DNA of 64,000 nt from Datnioides undecimradiatus (GCA_008933995.1 WARS01000030.1:7051304-7115303), one strand, 5' to 3'. Shown: positions 14,701-30,152, counted from the stretch's first letter. Numbers and translations: made by a program. Notes: generated from the letters alone by a model not told the origin.

Positions 14701-15477
14701 ATTATTAAAAAGTCACAAAAATAAAAGGTATCAAGCTGTAGCCAGAAACACCTTATTCAAGGCTGTTAACAGGGTGGCCATATCCCTTTTGTAAAAGAAA
14801 AGCTGTTTCAGTGATTAAAAAATGACTGCTATGCCACGAAAGCTGGACGAGTGGCAGTGCGACTCCAGGGCAAATAACACACAAGAAATTCCTCTGAAAT
14901 GAAGCCTTCAACCATGGTGGATGAAAATGAATCCAACAGTGTGACGAAACCATCTGACACATATGAGAAGGGGGCAGAGAAAACATGAGGTAGAGAGGAA
15001 AGGGAGCATTCGACCGGCCAAGGTCGGAGAACAGGAGGAAACTGCTTCATAGACGAATCATTTAGGTGTGTGTGTGAATGTGTGAGTGTCAACAAGAGAG
15101 GCAGTAACACAACTAAAATTTAAAGACGTAAGGAACAGGGAGAGGCAGAAAGCCAGTGTGTAAAAAGATGAAACAGGTAATTTTCATTTTTCCACATAAA
15201 ATGACTCTGTCCCTACTCTGACTGCCCCCCTCACTACTCCACCTGCACTCCACCCCAACACATTTTCCCTGGCTTTTGGCTCTTGATTTGAATTTAGACA
15301 GGGAACAGTGAGCAGAGTGCATGGCTGAGGTTTACAGCGGGTGATTTGTCCTCACTACCCTTGGAGTCAGTCAGAAGGGCTGAATTCAGTTTTTTTTTTT
15401 TCCAGCCAGGCCTGGCAGCAGGCAGACCAGAAACACAAAGTAATGTAGAGGTTACATTTTTTGTGTCCAAGTGCCCA
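8771..15477. other. gene-free stretch with one long chance-like open frame
   Basis: This is AT-rich sequence with no recognised element. It contains the longest open frame of the window, 201 codons at 11627-12232 on the plus strand, overlapped at its end by a 118-codon minus-strand frame. Neither shows a recognisable domain. Confidence 0.55.
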
Positions 15478-15606
15478 AGAGGTTTAAGACACTGACCATG
15501 TTATCATAACATCATCAATTCAAGTCCAGCTGGGGACCCTGGTCACATGTCATTGTCTGTCTCTCCTCTCATTTCCAATCATTCTCGGCTTTCTCCTGTC
15601 TACTGA
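15478..15606 (+). mobile_element. tRNA-derived SINE relic
   Basis: The segment runs gaggtttaagacactgacca, then a weak B-box-like part (aattcaagtccagc, compare GGTTCGANTCC), then tggggaccctggtcacatgt and cattgtctgtctctcctctc, and then a T/C-rich tail. This order matches fish SINEs of the type GTTCGAATCC-GGCTGGGGACC-TTTGTTGCATGTCATTCCC followed by a CTCTC stretch. The copy is diverged and lacks a clear poly-A or tail repeat and target duplications. Confidence 0.6.
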
Positions 15607-18600
15607 AAGCCCCCCAGATATGTGTGTGTGCAGCCAAATTTCCCCCAAATAATCTCTATTTACACAGACCCACCATCTTTAAGGGTTAGGGCAAAAAGTG
15701 TGCACTTAATGTTGCAATGTGTAAAGGATGGATGTGGTGGGAGGGCATGTGGCTGGGTAGCACATCTTTCTTGAACCTTAACCAAATGTTTTTGTTGCCT
15801 AATAAAGTCAATATAACTAAGGTTCACGAACAAGTCCGTGCCACACTCCCATTAATTCAATTACTACATGTCAATAACTTTAGCACCTGTGCCTCACAAA
15901 TTCAATCACCTGCTCAGGCTTAAATAGGCATCACACCCTTTTCATCCCTGTCTTCAACCCTGAATCATTCCACTTAAGACCCCCATCCCCAATCCCGTGT
16001 CCCCTCTAGATAATACTACCTTTATAATGTACCATGGAATTGTCTTTGTTAGTGAAACCTTAAAGGCGTCACAGACAGGGGACAGAAGATGATAGCAGTT
16101 CAACTGTGAGGATAACTGCACAGAATTTCAGGCAGTCTCTTCTAAGAGGTTTTAACACTGGTGCACAGAAAGTGGTATCAGTATATTGTCTGAAGAATGA
16201 AAGGGAGAGCTTGAAAGAGAAATTCAAACCCTGCTTAGTTTCTCACCTCCACACATCTGGACGATTACAGTGTGAAGTGGATGTGATTGTAGGATTGTAA
16301 ATTTCGAGAGAGAGTAACAAAAATTGTTGGGCACAGCCCACCTAGTTCCAAAGTCAGAAAGGAGGGGTTCAAAAGCTGCCCAACCATCCGGCAAGTGCCA
16401 AGTTCAATATCATGTGTCCGTATTTATAAAGAAAACTTACATGGTCTACAAATAATACTTGTGCAACAAGACAAATGTGCAAAACAATGTTCTCTTTACC
16501 TTCTCTGTAAAGAAAAAAGTGCAGTATCATATTCAGTATTATAAATAAAAAACACATCAAGGTCTAAGAACTCGTGCCCATCCACAGCTTGCACACTGCT
16601 GTTTATACCTAACTGAGCACATATGGTGCACTAAGTATGGAGCACACATCAGTGGCTAATTGCACTGATACACTAAATAAATAGGTTGAGACATTTTACC
16701 AACTTATAATAAATTACCAGAGAAGTTAAAATGGCACTGGGGAAAATGTTGGTTTAGAATAATGTTTTTGTAAATGGCATGAGAAGAACTGAATAGCAAA
16801 GGAGTTTGACAGGCAGAAGTAGTGAAACCAACAATTAAAAAAACATCACAGAGGAAAACATATTGAACTTGCCGCCTTCATGAAACTCAAAACCTAAGTA
16901 AGTAAGTAACAGTTGGTTGGGTGTCTTAAACGAGTCACATGGAGAACATTTTGTCCATGAACCAAAGGTTTTATAATTGAGGATAAAATAAGACATTTAT
17001 TCTTCTCTGCCTTGGCGACCGAACAAGAAATAAAACACTTTGTTGTCTGTTTGATAGATTACCATCTGCCCACTATTCCCACAACATGATTCTTCAATCA
17101 GACACAACCATAGATCTTTCCAGATAAATCCCCCCCTCTAATACTGTAAGGGGTAGATGGGAGGGACAGAGAAAACAAATCTAAAATCTAATTTAACTCA
17201 CAAACAGTAGAATGTGTACATCAGATTACAATCAAATTGAATTTCCTACTTGCTGTCTCCCAAGTTGCCTTTTTCCTACATCGACTTGTACACAAACCCC
17301 ACTCAGTTGTTTGCTTTGATATTACAAGACATCAGTTGGGGCAGTCCATCATTTCCATCAGCCCATACTGAGTACCTTTTCTTTGTTTTTCTACGTGTTT
17401 TCTGACATTTTTATTTTCAGATGGGTGGGTTTGAATGCTTTTGCAGCAAAAGCGTTTATGAATACAATAGACACTAATCATTCACAGGTAATTTCCCATG
17501 GTAGAAAACTAAACTCAGAGATTTCCCTTGAGATGGCCGTGTAAAAATGTTCCCATGCTTTGTGTTTGCCTTTTTACTCGCTTCCTGTCTTTCTCATGTT
17601 TTCATCATCATCTCCATGTCGTCCCCCAACGGAGTCCAGGAAGAATTTTGTAGGATTGTGGGTCTATAGGTACGAATCAATCATCCAAACATTTTTCAAA
17701 CAAATCACATACTATGTACTCTGTGCAAAGTGCCATACACCAAGCAATAATTTGGTTGGGAATCATAAACTGGTGGTCTTTTTTGATTTTTTTTTAATGG
17801 TGTACATGACTACATATACCTTCCATATTTCACCCTGTCCTCCTTTCATATACTGTTGCTTTCACCATCAATAGGTCCTGACATTAATTAAATCTCAACC
17901 AATCAGGACTGAGGATCTCACCCCAGGCTGTTAGTGCAGTTGAGTGATAACAGGTCGCTGAGGCTACAAGCTTTATAGTACAAGGTTGCAACCTAATCAT
18001 ATAGGCTTTGTTTTGAGTGTGTGTGGGTGTGCAATGTCTTGATTTCCAATAAGACACCTAAGACAATCTATGGGATGTAAAAACCATGAACTGAAAACCT
18101 GAAGCCTGTAGCTACACACAATGGAGTTGAGTTATGACTTCACATTAGTGACAACTGCAGAGCGGGCTCTGTTATTTGTGTGGTTAAATTAGCTGGAAAA
18201 TTGGAGACAGCTGCATGTTTTATTTTTAGGGTTTTTTTCTTAGAGTATACCTAAAAATAGCATTAACTTTCAAGCTGCAGTCAAAAGTGTCATCTCTCAG
18301 TCAGAGCTCATCTCATTTTGCCTATTTTCTCCCTCTCTTCCTTCACTTTCTCTCATACAGTGTATTCCCATTGTTGTTTTGCTTCTATATCTCTCACTCT
18401 CTCACCCACTTAAGAATGATCACATTAGGGGATCCATTAGGTGAGAACCAAAGGGAGAGATAAAGCAGCTCGCGGACAAACTGTTAACACAGCAAGGTCA
18501 GCAGATAGCCATCTGACTGTTATCAGGAAAGGTCACAGCCATAATGCTAATGTCTGTGAGTGCATGTGTGTCTGTGTTTTTGTGCGCACGTTAAAATGTG

Positions 18601-21600
18601 GATTAATTAGCATGTTTTAAAGGGATGCATTTGTAGTCTCCCAATGTAAGGGATAATTAATGACCCTATATTTCTCTCACTATGTTGACCAAAGTTTATT
18701 CCTCCAATAAAACTTCATTCTGTTCTATTTTCAGTGTTCCCTCAGTGCAGTGCAGATAAACTAATAAAGTCCAAGTCATTGTGAACCACGAGGAAGGATG
18801 TTGCAGAGGGACACGACTATTAGCAGTCTGTTTTTATCATGTTCCCCCAGGCCTGAAACATAGCAGACACCTCTGTAACAGTTCACTTTGGCATTTATGT
18901 GAACGCGAGTAAAAAACAGTTGCTGTAATTAATTCATGTGTATCACGTGACAAGCATCACTGTTACTTGCTTTTTTGGGTCTGGGTCTGTTGGTGATTTA
19001 GCCCTCCGTGAACTCGCAAGCTACCTATTTGTTTAATAAGACTATGGGTGTGGAATCAAATGCACGTAAAGGGTTTGCTGCTGTTGTGTCTAAGTTGTGT
19101 CATTGTTGTAAGACAATGAATGATATTGCAAGCTGCTAGCAACTGAAATGTAAGTGAACATAATGAATGCCCATTTAAAAAGGGTCCTGCATCCTATACA
19201 TCCTTTACTTTGCAGGTCCATTCAGTCTGAAACATCCTATACAGTCTTTTCTAGTACTGTATGTGGTACCTCATACGGCACATCTGCTGTGTCCATGGAT
19301 TCGTTTTCCTTCCATTCCCCTATAAAGTGTTTTTGTCCTCTGCCTCCTTCAGTCTGTTTATTGATCTGTCTATTTTCAGTCTCTGGCTCACTCACACACT
19401 CATATAGCATCAGCATGGGTGGCAACCCCACCATCTGTCCTCTTCACCCTCCTTCCCTGTTTATTGCTTGCTAATTTGCTGGTTAATTATAGAAATGCAG
19501 GGGATCAGTGCAGTCTCTTCATAGCATAGCCTGTGTTTATTGTCTTTGGGAATAGCTGATTATATTGAACTCATCAAATACTTGGCCAAGAAGTCAGCCA
19601 GTCAACCACATAGTCAGGGAATAGATTTAAGGGCATGCACATTCATAAGTACCTACAGTACAAATTGTTTACTCTGGGCCAAGCAGACCATTTCAGGGGA
19701 AGATGAGTAGCCTCTGTAAAATTGCTTGGGCAGCTGAAATTCAAAATGGTGTTGTGAAGCTAGTTAGCTCATCTGTAAAGTCCTAGACATGCCCTGAAAA
19801 CATGCACTGTAATAATACTGTTTGTACTGACCTGTATGCTTTTGCAAAGTAGGTTTGAACAGCAAAATGCAAAATTCTTAGTATAGATTTTCTTTATTAA
19901 CCAAACTGCAGGTGTTTAGACCCCTACACAATAACAATGGGATTCATCTTAGATCTCTACATTGTTTCCTGCTTGATAGCAGTTTTCATTTAAGTGATTC
20001 TGTTGAATGTTTTTCATCAAAAAAACATTTTAATAAAATGTTTAACTGAAGTAGTTGAATCAAGTCAATAACTGACTTTCTTTACTTTACAGGGAGAGGA
20101 GTTGCAGTTTCTTCCTAACTGGCTGACAACACCAGCTGCCCGATTAGATCACTCCACTGTGACGCAAGTTTTCAGACTAAATAAGATCTCCAGCTTCATC
20201 ACCTCATCTAACATGTGTAAAGTGAAAGAAATATAAAATGCTTTACTGACTCTCAGTACACAATTTTCAATAGGTATTTTTAGTTATTATTAAAAATCAT
20301 TCAAATTATCATTGCAAATCACAATAAACTGTAAAACATGTCTTATTCATATTTGTTGAATTTGTCAAATACTGTGTCCCAAAGAAGGCAAACACAAGTG
20401 TTAAAATAACACAATATTTCTAAGAATATGTAGCATGTTCAAGGGCAAACCTGGCTTTGTTTTGCTCTCTGTTTCAGGATTAATGTACACTGTATGGTAT
20501 TGTTTTGTTCAACAGTCAAAACAGCAGCACACAAACCGAAACTGCCTGAAAACAGAATCTATAATTGACAATGCAAACATTATAAATTTACCCATTCAAA
20601 CAAACTAAAAGATGACAATAAGTGTATTTTAATAGATATAGAAAAAATAGATAGAGAATTTCTGCATGCCCATATAGGCCACAATGCATTTCTGAGACAT
20701 TTCTGTGCTGTAGCTGAGGTTATTTAGACTTTGGGTTGCAGGTGGGACGGCAGATGTCTGACGATGGAGCTAATCAGGCTTCCTGCTTGGTCTAATGGCT
20801 GAATAATTGTCCCAGGCTTAACTGTGGTCTGATAACGCCCTATCAGCCCAGAGTCGTCTTACAGAGCGAACAGGGATGGAAAGTAATGCAATAGGGAGAC
20901 TGGGCAAATTTTATTAGAGATGATAAAGAATGGATTCATAAGTCTGGATGGAAATAGCGAGAAGCAGAGAGCTGCAAAGCTCATTGCTCTGAAAAAATGA
21001 CTCTCATCCTCTGACCTTTCAGATACAGAGCAGGAGAGAAAGAGGATCTCATTGTGTGTGAGGAAATGTTCCCCAGTGTGATGAATTATTGTCCCACCCT
21101 TAGTCACATATATAGACTTTTGTGTTCATCTCCTTTAAAAACCTAAGCAAAGGCGTCCTCGGTGAACACATAAGCAGACATTCAGTCATTTTCATTGGTA
21201 AGGTAGTACAGGTACATTCACATCCTGACAAACATATTTAGAAAGGGGTTAATGTAGTTATATTAGCTACATTTTTAAAATACAACAATTATTTTACATA
21301 AAAGCACATTGTAACAAGTATTCATGGTATGCTATAAATGTATTTTTTGTATAATTTATATATTTCAGTATAATTCTATTTCCCCTACTAACGCGTGTTT
21401 ATTGTATGAAAGATTAAAGGACTACTTCAAAATAAATCTGGCTCTATCAAGTGCAAGCAACATAGACTTAAGTCAGTAATTTACTATATGAGAAGACCTG
21501 CTTTGATCCATCTATGAACATACACTCCACGCACTAATTTACTGCAGTAACATTACATTTCAATAATAGCACTTCAGCATAGAATATTATTATTTTAGCC

Positions 21601-24600
21601 ACAATATAGTCCATTGAGAAGAATATGGGGATGAAATCGCTGATACATAATCTATGATATAAAACTGTGAGGCAAGGCAACATCTTACCAACTGAACTGA
21701 AAATACAATAACAACTGAACTAACTAATAACTACATCACATGTTCAGTATGCCTTCATATACTTCATATTACATATACTAGTCACCACTACTACAAATTC
21801 ATATATATGCGTTTAGTAATTTTAACCTGTATTAAAAAGCCAAACCAGACATGCAGGCTGCAAATTAGCTACAGCTTACATAACATCTGTTGCATTACTG
21901 CTTCCTCTTAAGCAATGTTTATCTGTGCTGCCCTTGTTAAAAATTCAAATTAAAAAAATTGAACTTCTAACTATTTTTTTATTTTTTTATTTTTTACTTT
22001 GTCATTGTCACTTGTCTTCTAAACCCTCAGGGGTACTGAGATTGATTGAGAAACCACACATGCACACATCAATGCAACTCAGATTTTGTTGAATGTGGTT
22101 TTTCACTAGGCTGAGTAGAACAGAACAGAAATGTCCCTTTGCTTTTCACAGATAAAAGCAAATTAAAATCCCCTGACATCCTGGCAACACGCCACTGGCT
22201 CCTTGATTCAATAAAGACATTTCAAATCAGCTTGAAAGCATCCTGGTGAAAAGCTTACAGTGTTTGCTTTTTAAACACTTTTGGCACTGAATATTAGATC
22301 GCAATGTCAAGTTTTGCTGTGTAGATGCACAAAAAACACAACATTAACAAAAGAATCTGACAGCAGCCTTGGTGCATTCACTAAACTGAAATCAATCCAA
22401 TTGCCTGTTCTTTACAGCTTCCACTGTGATAGCTGCTTTCCTCACAGCCATGAGCAATGGTTTGTGCAGCAGTATTATGCGTATTATCTCTCTCCACCAA
22501 ACTAAATGTCAATTTCTCCAATTTCTTCAAGCTCTCAGCTTCCCCAGCCAGTCTCTTGTGAATTTTGTACAGTGCATTTTGTGGGGTTTTTTTCCAGGCT
22601 ATGTTTTGGTGTGTGACTGTGAGCAGATCTGCTGCATGGCTGAACTGAAAATTCATGCACAGTCTTATCACCAGCTCACATGGTTCTCCCAGATTGTCCA
22701 CACTGGCTAAAAAGGACAGATGTTGGATATGCAGTGTTACTTCATCTCTCTGTCTAAATTTGTTTGAGCAGGACTGAGTCATATCTCCAAAAACAACATA
22801 AAACATTCTTTTAAGTCTATTTTACTTTTGACTTTACTTTATACTCTTTTCATCTGAATGACAATGGGCAGAAATGACAAAGTAGATATGTCTATGTTTG
22901 TTTTTGATCTACTTGATTTAACCTGCAGACAGACACTGGTACTTTGTATGAGTTCACTCAAACAATATAATCTTACAATCTTAGCAAAAACACAACAAAC
23001 AGGCAGGCAACCATGGATAAATACAAATGCAATTTGTTTGGTGTTTGTGTTTTAGGTCTTAAGAACGTCCTTAGCTAATTAAAATTAGGAAAGTAATTCT
23101 GATTTGAGCAAGTGCACCTCTGAATTAAATATTGCTTATAATCAAAACATATCAAATGTGGTATTTGTCAAGTTAAAGGGTCTTTAATGTTTTGTAGCCG
23201 GTGGTTAGTCATGCTTCAGCAGAGTTCAGGCAGCAGCTTATTGCTGGCTAAGACTGCCAGTGTCAATTACTGACTTCAATGGCCACAGGGAGAAAGTCGC
23301 AGGATCAAAAGAGGACAAATGACCCTCACTTCTATATTTCAAACACAATAGGTAGCTCATGGGTGCAGATAAGCAGGTGGGTTCTTGCACAGCTGAACAT
23401 TCAAATGAAAATAAGATTCACATCCCCCTGTTGATCATAATTCATTCCAGGCATTTCATTTCATTTCACACATTAAGACCAACTTATCCTCAGTTAGTTG
23501 TATGATATAACGGCCTCGAGTCTATATTAATTCTAGTCATCGGTGTTGGGACTTGGCAGTAGTGAGATTCTGCATCTCAAGCAGCAATTTTCAGCATGAT
23601 ATGTCTGTTTGTGGTCAAACAGAGATGTGGGTCAGCATGCATGGCTTCTGTGCTGCCTGACGGGCAGCACAACAGATCCCAGCACCTTGCCTTGCAGGTG
23701 GTCTGTCCATATGGCAGCAACTCCACACTGTTCCTTTGGCTGTGGTACAGTCCCAGGCACTCAAACTCATTCAGTTCTCCTCCTGAGTGAGGCTCCAGCA
23801 GAGGATCCCATTCTCTATAGATGTACCACGGCTATTACATATTTTAAGGGGTCATGAAGTCCCTCGTATTTTTACTTCCTGCTGATACTCCTACCACACC
23901 TGTTTGAGGCAGTATGCTAAGTGGCAGGAAATACACAGATGTATCAGGGATTCCTGCATTGCTTTAGAGTGGAGGCATCACCTAATGTAAAAAAAAAATC
24001 AGCACATGGTCACATTGTATACCAAATAGTCACCACTGGGTGACTGATTATCATTAGACAAATTAGAGGGATGGTAGGATGCATCAAAACCATTTTATTA
24101 AAGATAGACAATTTTATCATATAATACTATCACTATTATTATAAATAATAATATTATATATTATTAACATTAATATTTAGATTGCATTAAACATTAATAT
24201 TATAATATAAACAACCATTCTAATATAATTAAAACATTCTGCTTTGGTTGTTAATATACCAAAAAAAGTGCAATAAACATAAATAAGTTTTAATTAACAT
24301 GCCAATTAACATGCCTTAATGTTCTTTTGTCTCATAATTGTTTTTAGTGGTTGTGGATGGAGCTGTGCAGCAGCAGTAGTAGAGCTGTGGCCGTAATAGT
24401 AGCAAGAATTCAGGGTACTGTTTCGATATTATTCTTAATTTATATTTTATGCTGCAGAGTGTTGGAGTGAGTGTCTCCAATTCCCTGTTGGGATAAAAAC
24501 TGAGAAAAGAAAATGTTATTAAACTCCAGCGGCACAGTTTTCATGGAGCATGATGATTTTAGTGCTGTATCTCTTCTACCTGCCTTTGTAGCTCTTCTTT

Positions 24601-24714
24601 CATGCAGTGATGTTACTTATAAAAGCTAATGTTCCAAGACATTATCTTAAAAGCTGCCATATCAAATTCTAGTGTAAGGCTGCCTGAGGGGCTAACTGTG
24701 GCCAATGGTGTGTA

Positions 24715-24756
<42 letters not shown>
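24715..24756. repeat. (TG)n microsatellite
   Basis: About 20 near-perfect TG units with one C interruption at 24721. Confidence 0.95.
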
Positions 24757-24757
<1 letters not shown>

Positions 24758-25831
24758 TGGTTGGGTGGATGTAAATTAAATTAGTGACAATTTCAGGCTA
24801 TTTTATTTTGGCAACGTTGTACAGCTGCTTGTTTAACACAATATTTAACACACAATATTTGTAAAAACTCTGAGAAACTTTTAATTTTAATTTTTATGAA
24901 GTGTAACCAAAATTTCCTATGACTGCTACTCGAACAAGCAAAAATGCACCTGATCCAATTTGGTTTTCATCTCATTCAAATTTGTCAACTATTGCTTTGT
25001 TATTTGCTATTGATATGTTGCTTCATGCGCACAATGGAAGTCCCATTATTTAACCTCATAAGTAACACATGCAATGTGTGCTGGATGCCCTCTGTAACTC
25101 CTCCGCTATGTCAGTACTTAGAACTTCCAGCTTAAATTCTATCTTAGAGAGGATGAAGAAGTCACCATTGATAAATCCAGTGAGTAAGGTGGCTAGGAGG
25201 AGGTGTTGGCTATGTGCCATGAGAACCAAAGGACCACTGCACACAGTTTCCTGCATTTCCTGCCCCCTAACGGTGCAGAGGAGCTATATGTTGGAAGTCT
25301 GACGCCAGGAAACAAATGCTGGAGAAAACCAGCATGCCCTCCAGATCTGAATCAACGACTTCCCTTTTTTCCATTGCTAAGACTTTAATACAGCCAGTGA
25401 TCCAGGTTTTGAACACACCACCTATGTCAAAAAGACATTAAGCTAACTGTGGCCCTTTGTCCAGGACTTTCAACATAAAAAGCTGAAGTTGGTTTGACCA
25501 TGTAAAATATAACTACTTGAGAGATCTTTTCTTCTTCTGTGATTTCGTCAGTAACAAGATGTGTTTTCTGTGAAACGCTGTGCAAAACTCTTCCAAGGTA
25601 AGGCAATAACAACCCCACTGCATCATGAAATAGGCAATTTCTGTGAAACCTCTTTTACCTGGAATCTAACAGCAAGAAAATTTTACCCTGACATTGCATC
25701 AGTAATGGGGAACGGCAAATAATGTGAAAATAAACAGCTACGGGTGAATACTCCTAACTATGATACTATACACTGTAAAACAGGCAACACAATGACCAAT
25801 ATAGCGCTATAAAACCAATTATTATAGCACA

Positions 25832-25833
<2 letters not shown>

Positions 25834-25877
<44 letters not shown>
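25834..25877. repeat. (CA)n microsatellite
   Basis: An uninterrupted run of about 22 CA units. It is read as Val/Cys repeats in a spurious minus-strand frame. Confidence 0.95.
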
Positions 25878-25881
<4 letters not shown>

Positions 25882-28800
25882 CCTGAACCATGACACAGGC
25901 TAATGCTCAGATTGTAGTACTTTCTATTCTCTGACATATACACAGTATATGTAGGTCTATACTGTAAAAGCAAACAAAGGTTTACACAGACAATATAGAG
26001 GACAAAGAACATTGTTTTCTACATTAGTAAACATTCTGTGTATACGCACTGATAGTCTTTATCGTCCATGCACCACCAGCCTCAGTCCACCTTGTCAAAC
26101 AGCATACCTGCTATTGTCAGAGCAACATTTAACAGAATGTGACAGCGTTGTAGATAAAATACCATGGAGAGAAGGGGTGAGGAAATAACGTGTCATGTTT
26201 CTGCAATAGTATTAGTGTGTGTGAGTGTTTGCTTGTGATTACACCTGTATTCCTGAGGGCAGAAAGAATCCACCAGCTGGATAGTTCTTTTAACAAAATG
26301 TAATGTCACTATCAGTGGGACACTTTCATTATGAAACTGCAGTTCAGAAACTGCAAACATCTAGGGGGGTAGAAAACTTTTGTGCCCCTCCAGGCATACA
26401 TATCCTCTATGTAGCATACTCTAAGAGCCAAATACAGGTATTTGTCAAATAAAAAGTTGTGTTGAATGAAGTTTTGAATTACGTCTAGAAAAATTCCATC
26501 TAGTTGTTTATTTTCATTGAAATACAAGTGCAGACTGCTGTTCAGCTGCTCTTACATATTTCTGTTTCCTGTTCAGTTTCCATTCCTCACATACACTACC
26601 AGTATTGTATCACATATTGAACAGATGGTATTTGAAGTGTTGCCAATCTTTGAGCTAGAGAAATTGGGTTCAATCAAATCAAATTGTTGGCAGGATGTGA
26701 AATTTGGTAATGCACTGAATCTTTCATTAAGAATCTTTTCTGTTACACAGATGTACATCGCACATTTGGAAAAAACATAATAATAACAATAAATAAAAGT
26801 CCAGTCATCTTGAAGACAGCACCAGTCATAGGCCAAGTCACCAGTGACTTGGAAACCACTGAACAATGTAATCATGTATCCATAACAAAATGACCAATAC
26901 AATATATACAACATATATATAAACCTACCTGCAAAATGCTTGAGATTGACAGCATTTTGCTTTGTCCCTCACACAGTCACTGATCATGTCAGATAATTTT
27001 CAATTCCTCCTGTATTCATCATGCATCACTTGCCTGCAGCCACACAGTTACCAGACATGCCCCCTGCTGCCTCAAGAGATTTCAGTTCTCAGCTAAATAA
27101 AAAAAAAATCAGTTGTTTGATACAAAGCAAACAATGTCAGTTTTAAGTTAAATACCGTTATACCGCAATGCCAACTATGTGCTAATTTATGTATATATTA
27201 CCTTCTTAAGTAGACATGATTGCACATGTAATGCTGCATGGATATGGTTGAAACTGACCAACTGAAAGGACAGTTTCATAAAAGAAAGTAATGCTATGTT
27301 GATCCAGTACAGTGTAAGCAGGAATGTACAATGCAGCCCAAGCTTGGGTATTAAAATATTGGGGTGTCATACATCCTACAATACATTCATTTTTATTGGG
27401 TTACCCCATGTGTTGTTAGAGTTCAGTGTGATGTATTAGAGGTTCTGGTAGACTAATGGTGTGTATGGGCGACTCTGAGTAAACATCCTGCAGATGATAA
27501 AGCTCCTGCATACAGCAGTGATCTATTCCTGGATAGGAACACATTCTGTTTCTACTGGGACAATGCACACACACATTTTAACACATAAAAACACGCACAC
27601 ACAGCTATTCCTGGACACACAGCCAGACAGTAGGGTTGGCCTTGTCTGGCTGGGACTAATGGTATACCAGCTGACACTGCAGGTTGTCTATCAGTATCTG
27701 TGTTATTGTCTGTCTATGTTTGTGAGGTTTGAGTTTTAGGCCTTGAGATTGAGGCTAAATTTTGGAAAGCGGACCCATCATCAAGCAGAGCTACTGGAGT
27801 GTAATGCTGCTGCAGCTGAGGGTGCTGTAGTAACCCAAATGCATGAGGTATATGATATAATATTTTGTATATTGTCCTGTCTTGTCTGTAGGCCTATTGA
27901 TCCGTTCCGGCAGGGAGATTTGGACCAGATTCAGGCAGCCTCTCAAGCATGAAAAAGTATAGTTCAATTGCAGCTTTCAACCCAAAAATATTGTGAATCT
28001 TGCATAAGGAGAATGATGCAACACCCAGCCCGAGGGAAATCAGATACCCGTCCAAGAAGTTTCCTCTGGCCCTCATTTCTTCAAAAGCTTCTTTGAGGCT
28101 TGAGACTTTTTAGGATTAAGGTTAGAATAATGCTTTGGTTAAAATGTGGGTTCGGGCAAGGAAATACAATAAGTGAACAGAGGACCTCACAAATACAGAA
28201 CAAACATGTACTGTTGTGCACGCATCTGTGCAGGTGTGCGTGTATTGGAGCTTTTGTTTCCTTGCTATATGGCACTTACAGTAACTCCATGGCCACAGGG
28301 TGGATTGTCCTAGATAGTGAAGGTGTGTGCAGTCTAAGATGCATAGCTCAGTGAAAAGTAAAAATGGAGCACTGGTTTCTGGGGGAAAATAATTTAAATT
28401 TTAATGAAGACAGAAACTTTACACTCTAATGAGCAATGACTCCATGCAGTTGCAAAACATGTTCCACCCACCTCTTCAATATATCCAGTCATACACTAAG
28501 GATACTGGTTTCCAACATAAGAAGAGTACCAGAGTTTTAATGAACCTGGATTTACAAAGGAAGGTTTAAAAGAAGGTCAGAAGGGAAATAATGAAGCAAA
28601 TGAAATATTCTAAGATGTCATATGCCCCAGCGAGGTTCGAGTGAATATTCATCGCAGTTATGTATATTTTGAAAAAAAGAGATTCCTTGGCCCTCTCATC
28701 AGTAAAGTCGCTGCATGTTCCACGAAAAATATTATTGGAAGGTACAGAGCTCAGTGGTACGACAGGAATTTTTTTAAAAACAAAATCAAACAGACATTAT

Positions 28801-30152
28801 TAGTTTGGGGGCATGCAGACTTATTTTCTTGGAGAGGACATTATTCTGGTGAAAAATAAACATTCATCTGCATCTATTATTTGGTGTCAGTGGAGCAACA
28901 ACAGGGATTATCTCATTATTTTTGTAAGAGAAATCATGAAGCGCAAGCGTAACATTATGCCAATATGGTTGTTGATATTACAGTGCAGAGGTGTCAGTCC
29001 CAATAAAGTAGACAATCATGAGGCTGAAAAATCAGTATATATGTGGTGCCCTGGCTTGCAACGTCCCCTGTTTGTACAGCTAAAGACCTATGTGGGTGCT
29101 GTCTAACAATGCGATGAATAGAGGGATTAGGAATAATAAGGGTTACTGGTTTGACAATGATTGTTTACGATGCTGATGTAAACACTCTTAAATTGATAAT
29201 GAAAGACTGCATTTTATGACAAATGCACAAAAAAAAACCCCACAAAGTGTGTCACAGCCATAGTTTTCACCGACTGGAGAAACGGGGCAATAGTTAATAA
29301 AATATGATTCAACCAACAACAGATAATAAAAAAATGAAATTAAGCTGGACTAAATTAATGACTTCTTTTTAGAAGACACTAAGAACAAGACATGTGTTAA
29401 CTCCCCTGATCCCCTGATTCACAGTTCAAATCTGATCACTTCTAATTGTTGTAAAAAAAACCCCAAAAACCCAAACATTAACTTAACTGCTCATTGAAAC
29501 CACTACCACAGTTTCCATGTTGACTACGTATGTATTTAGGTGCTCAGTGTGCATTATGCAGAGAGGTGGGGGGAGAAACTCAACAGGATAGATATGAAAT
29601 TAAACTACAGTGTTTTGTTGACACCACATGTTTTTGTGCTTCCACTCTAAAACTTTTCCAATACAGTGCTATTTAATTACTAGACTGCACTGAGCTTTCT
29701 TTTTTAATGATTTTCATCATGTGTAACTGTGATTGGTCCAAAGAGATGGGACTAGTAATGTGATGGCCAGCATCATTATCACTGTAGATAAAGAAGTAAG
29801 GACAAGGGAAAAGAGAAGGGGTGCTGTAAGGTAATGTTGACAGATTGTTAGATAGTCCACCAGGGCATTCAGGGACACTCCTTTCTTAAGTCTATAATAC
29901 CCCTTAAGTCTAGGCAAGGTTCTCTGGCATTCATGGGTATCAGAGCCACGTGATTATGGATTGCAACCTCAGGAGCAAGACACTGTTCTGTCTGCAGTAA
30001 CTTCTAAGTATCTAACTAAGCATCTCATCTGCTCACCTCCAGAGATCTAAAGAGTACCTGAACATGGCACGATTCTGTGTCTGTCTAACTTGACCTCTGG
30101 CTCCAGTCCCTGTCCCTCATCTTGACTCTGTAACTTACCATCCCATGCTCAA

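Larger units (their letters stand above)
15607..30152. other. gene-free stretch
   Basis: AT-rich sequence with two long dinucleotide repeats and a very AT-rich patch at about 24110-24260. A minus-strand frame of 141 codons at 22381-22806 and a plus frame of 94 codons overlap each other and match nothing I recognise. Confidence 0.55.

Noticed and set aside
24110..24260. Very AT-rich stretch with many short palindromes
   Set aside because: AT-rich low complexity makes such palindromes expected by chance; there is no defined end or repeat unit.
25060..25640. Several overlapping short frames that looked like a possible transposase relic
   Set aside because: No transposase, reverse transcriptase or other family motif could be identified in any frame, and no terminal repeats were seen.
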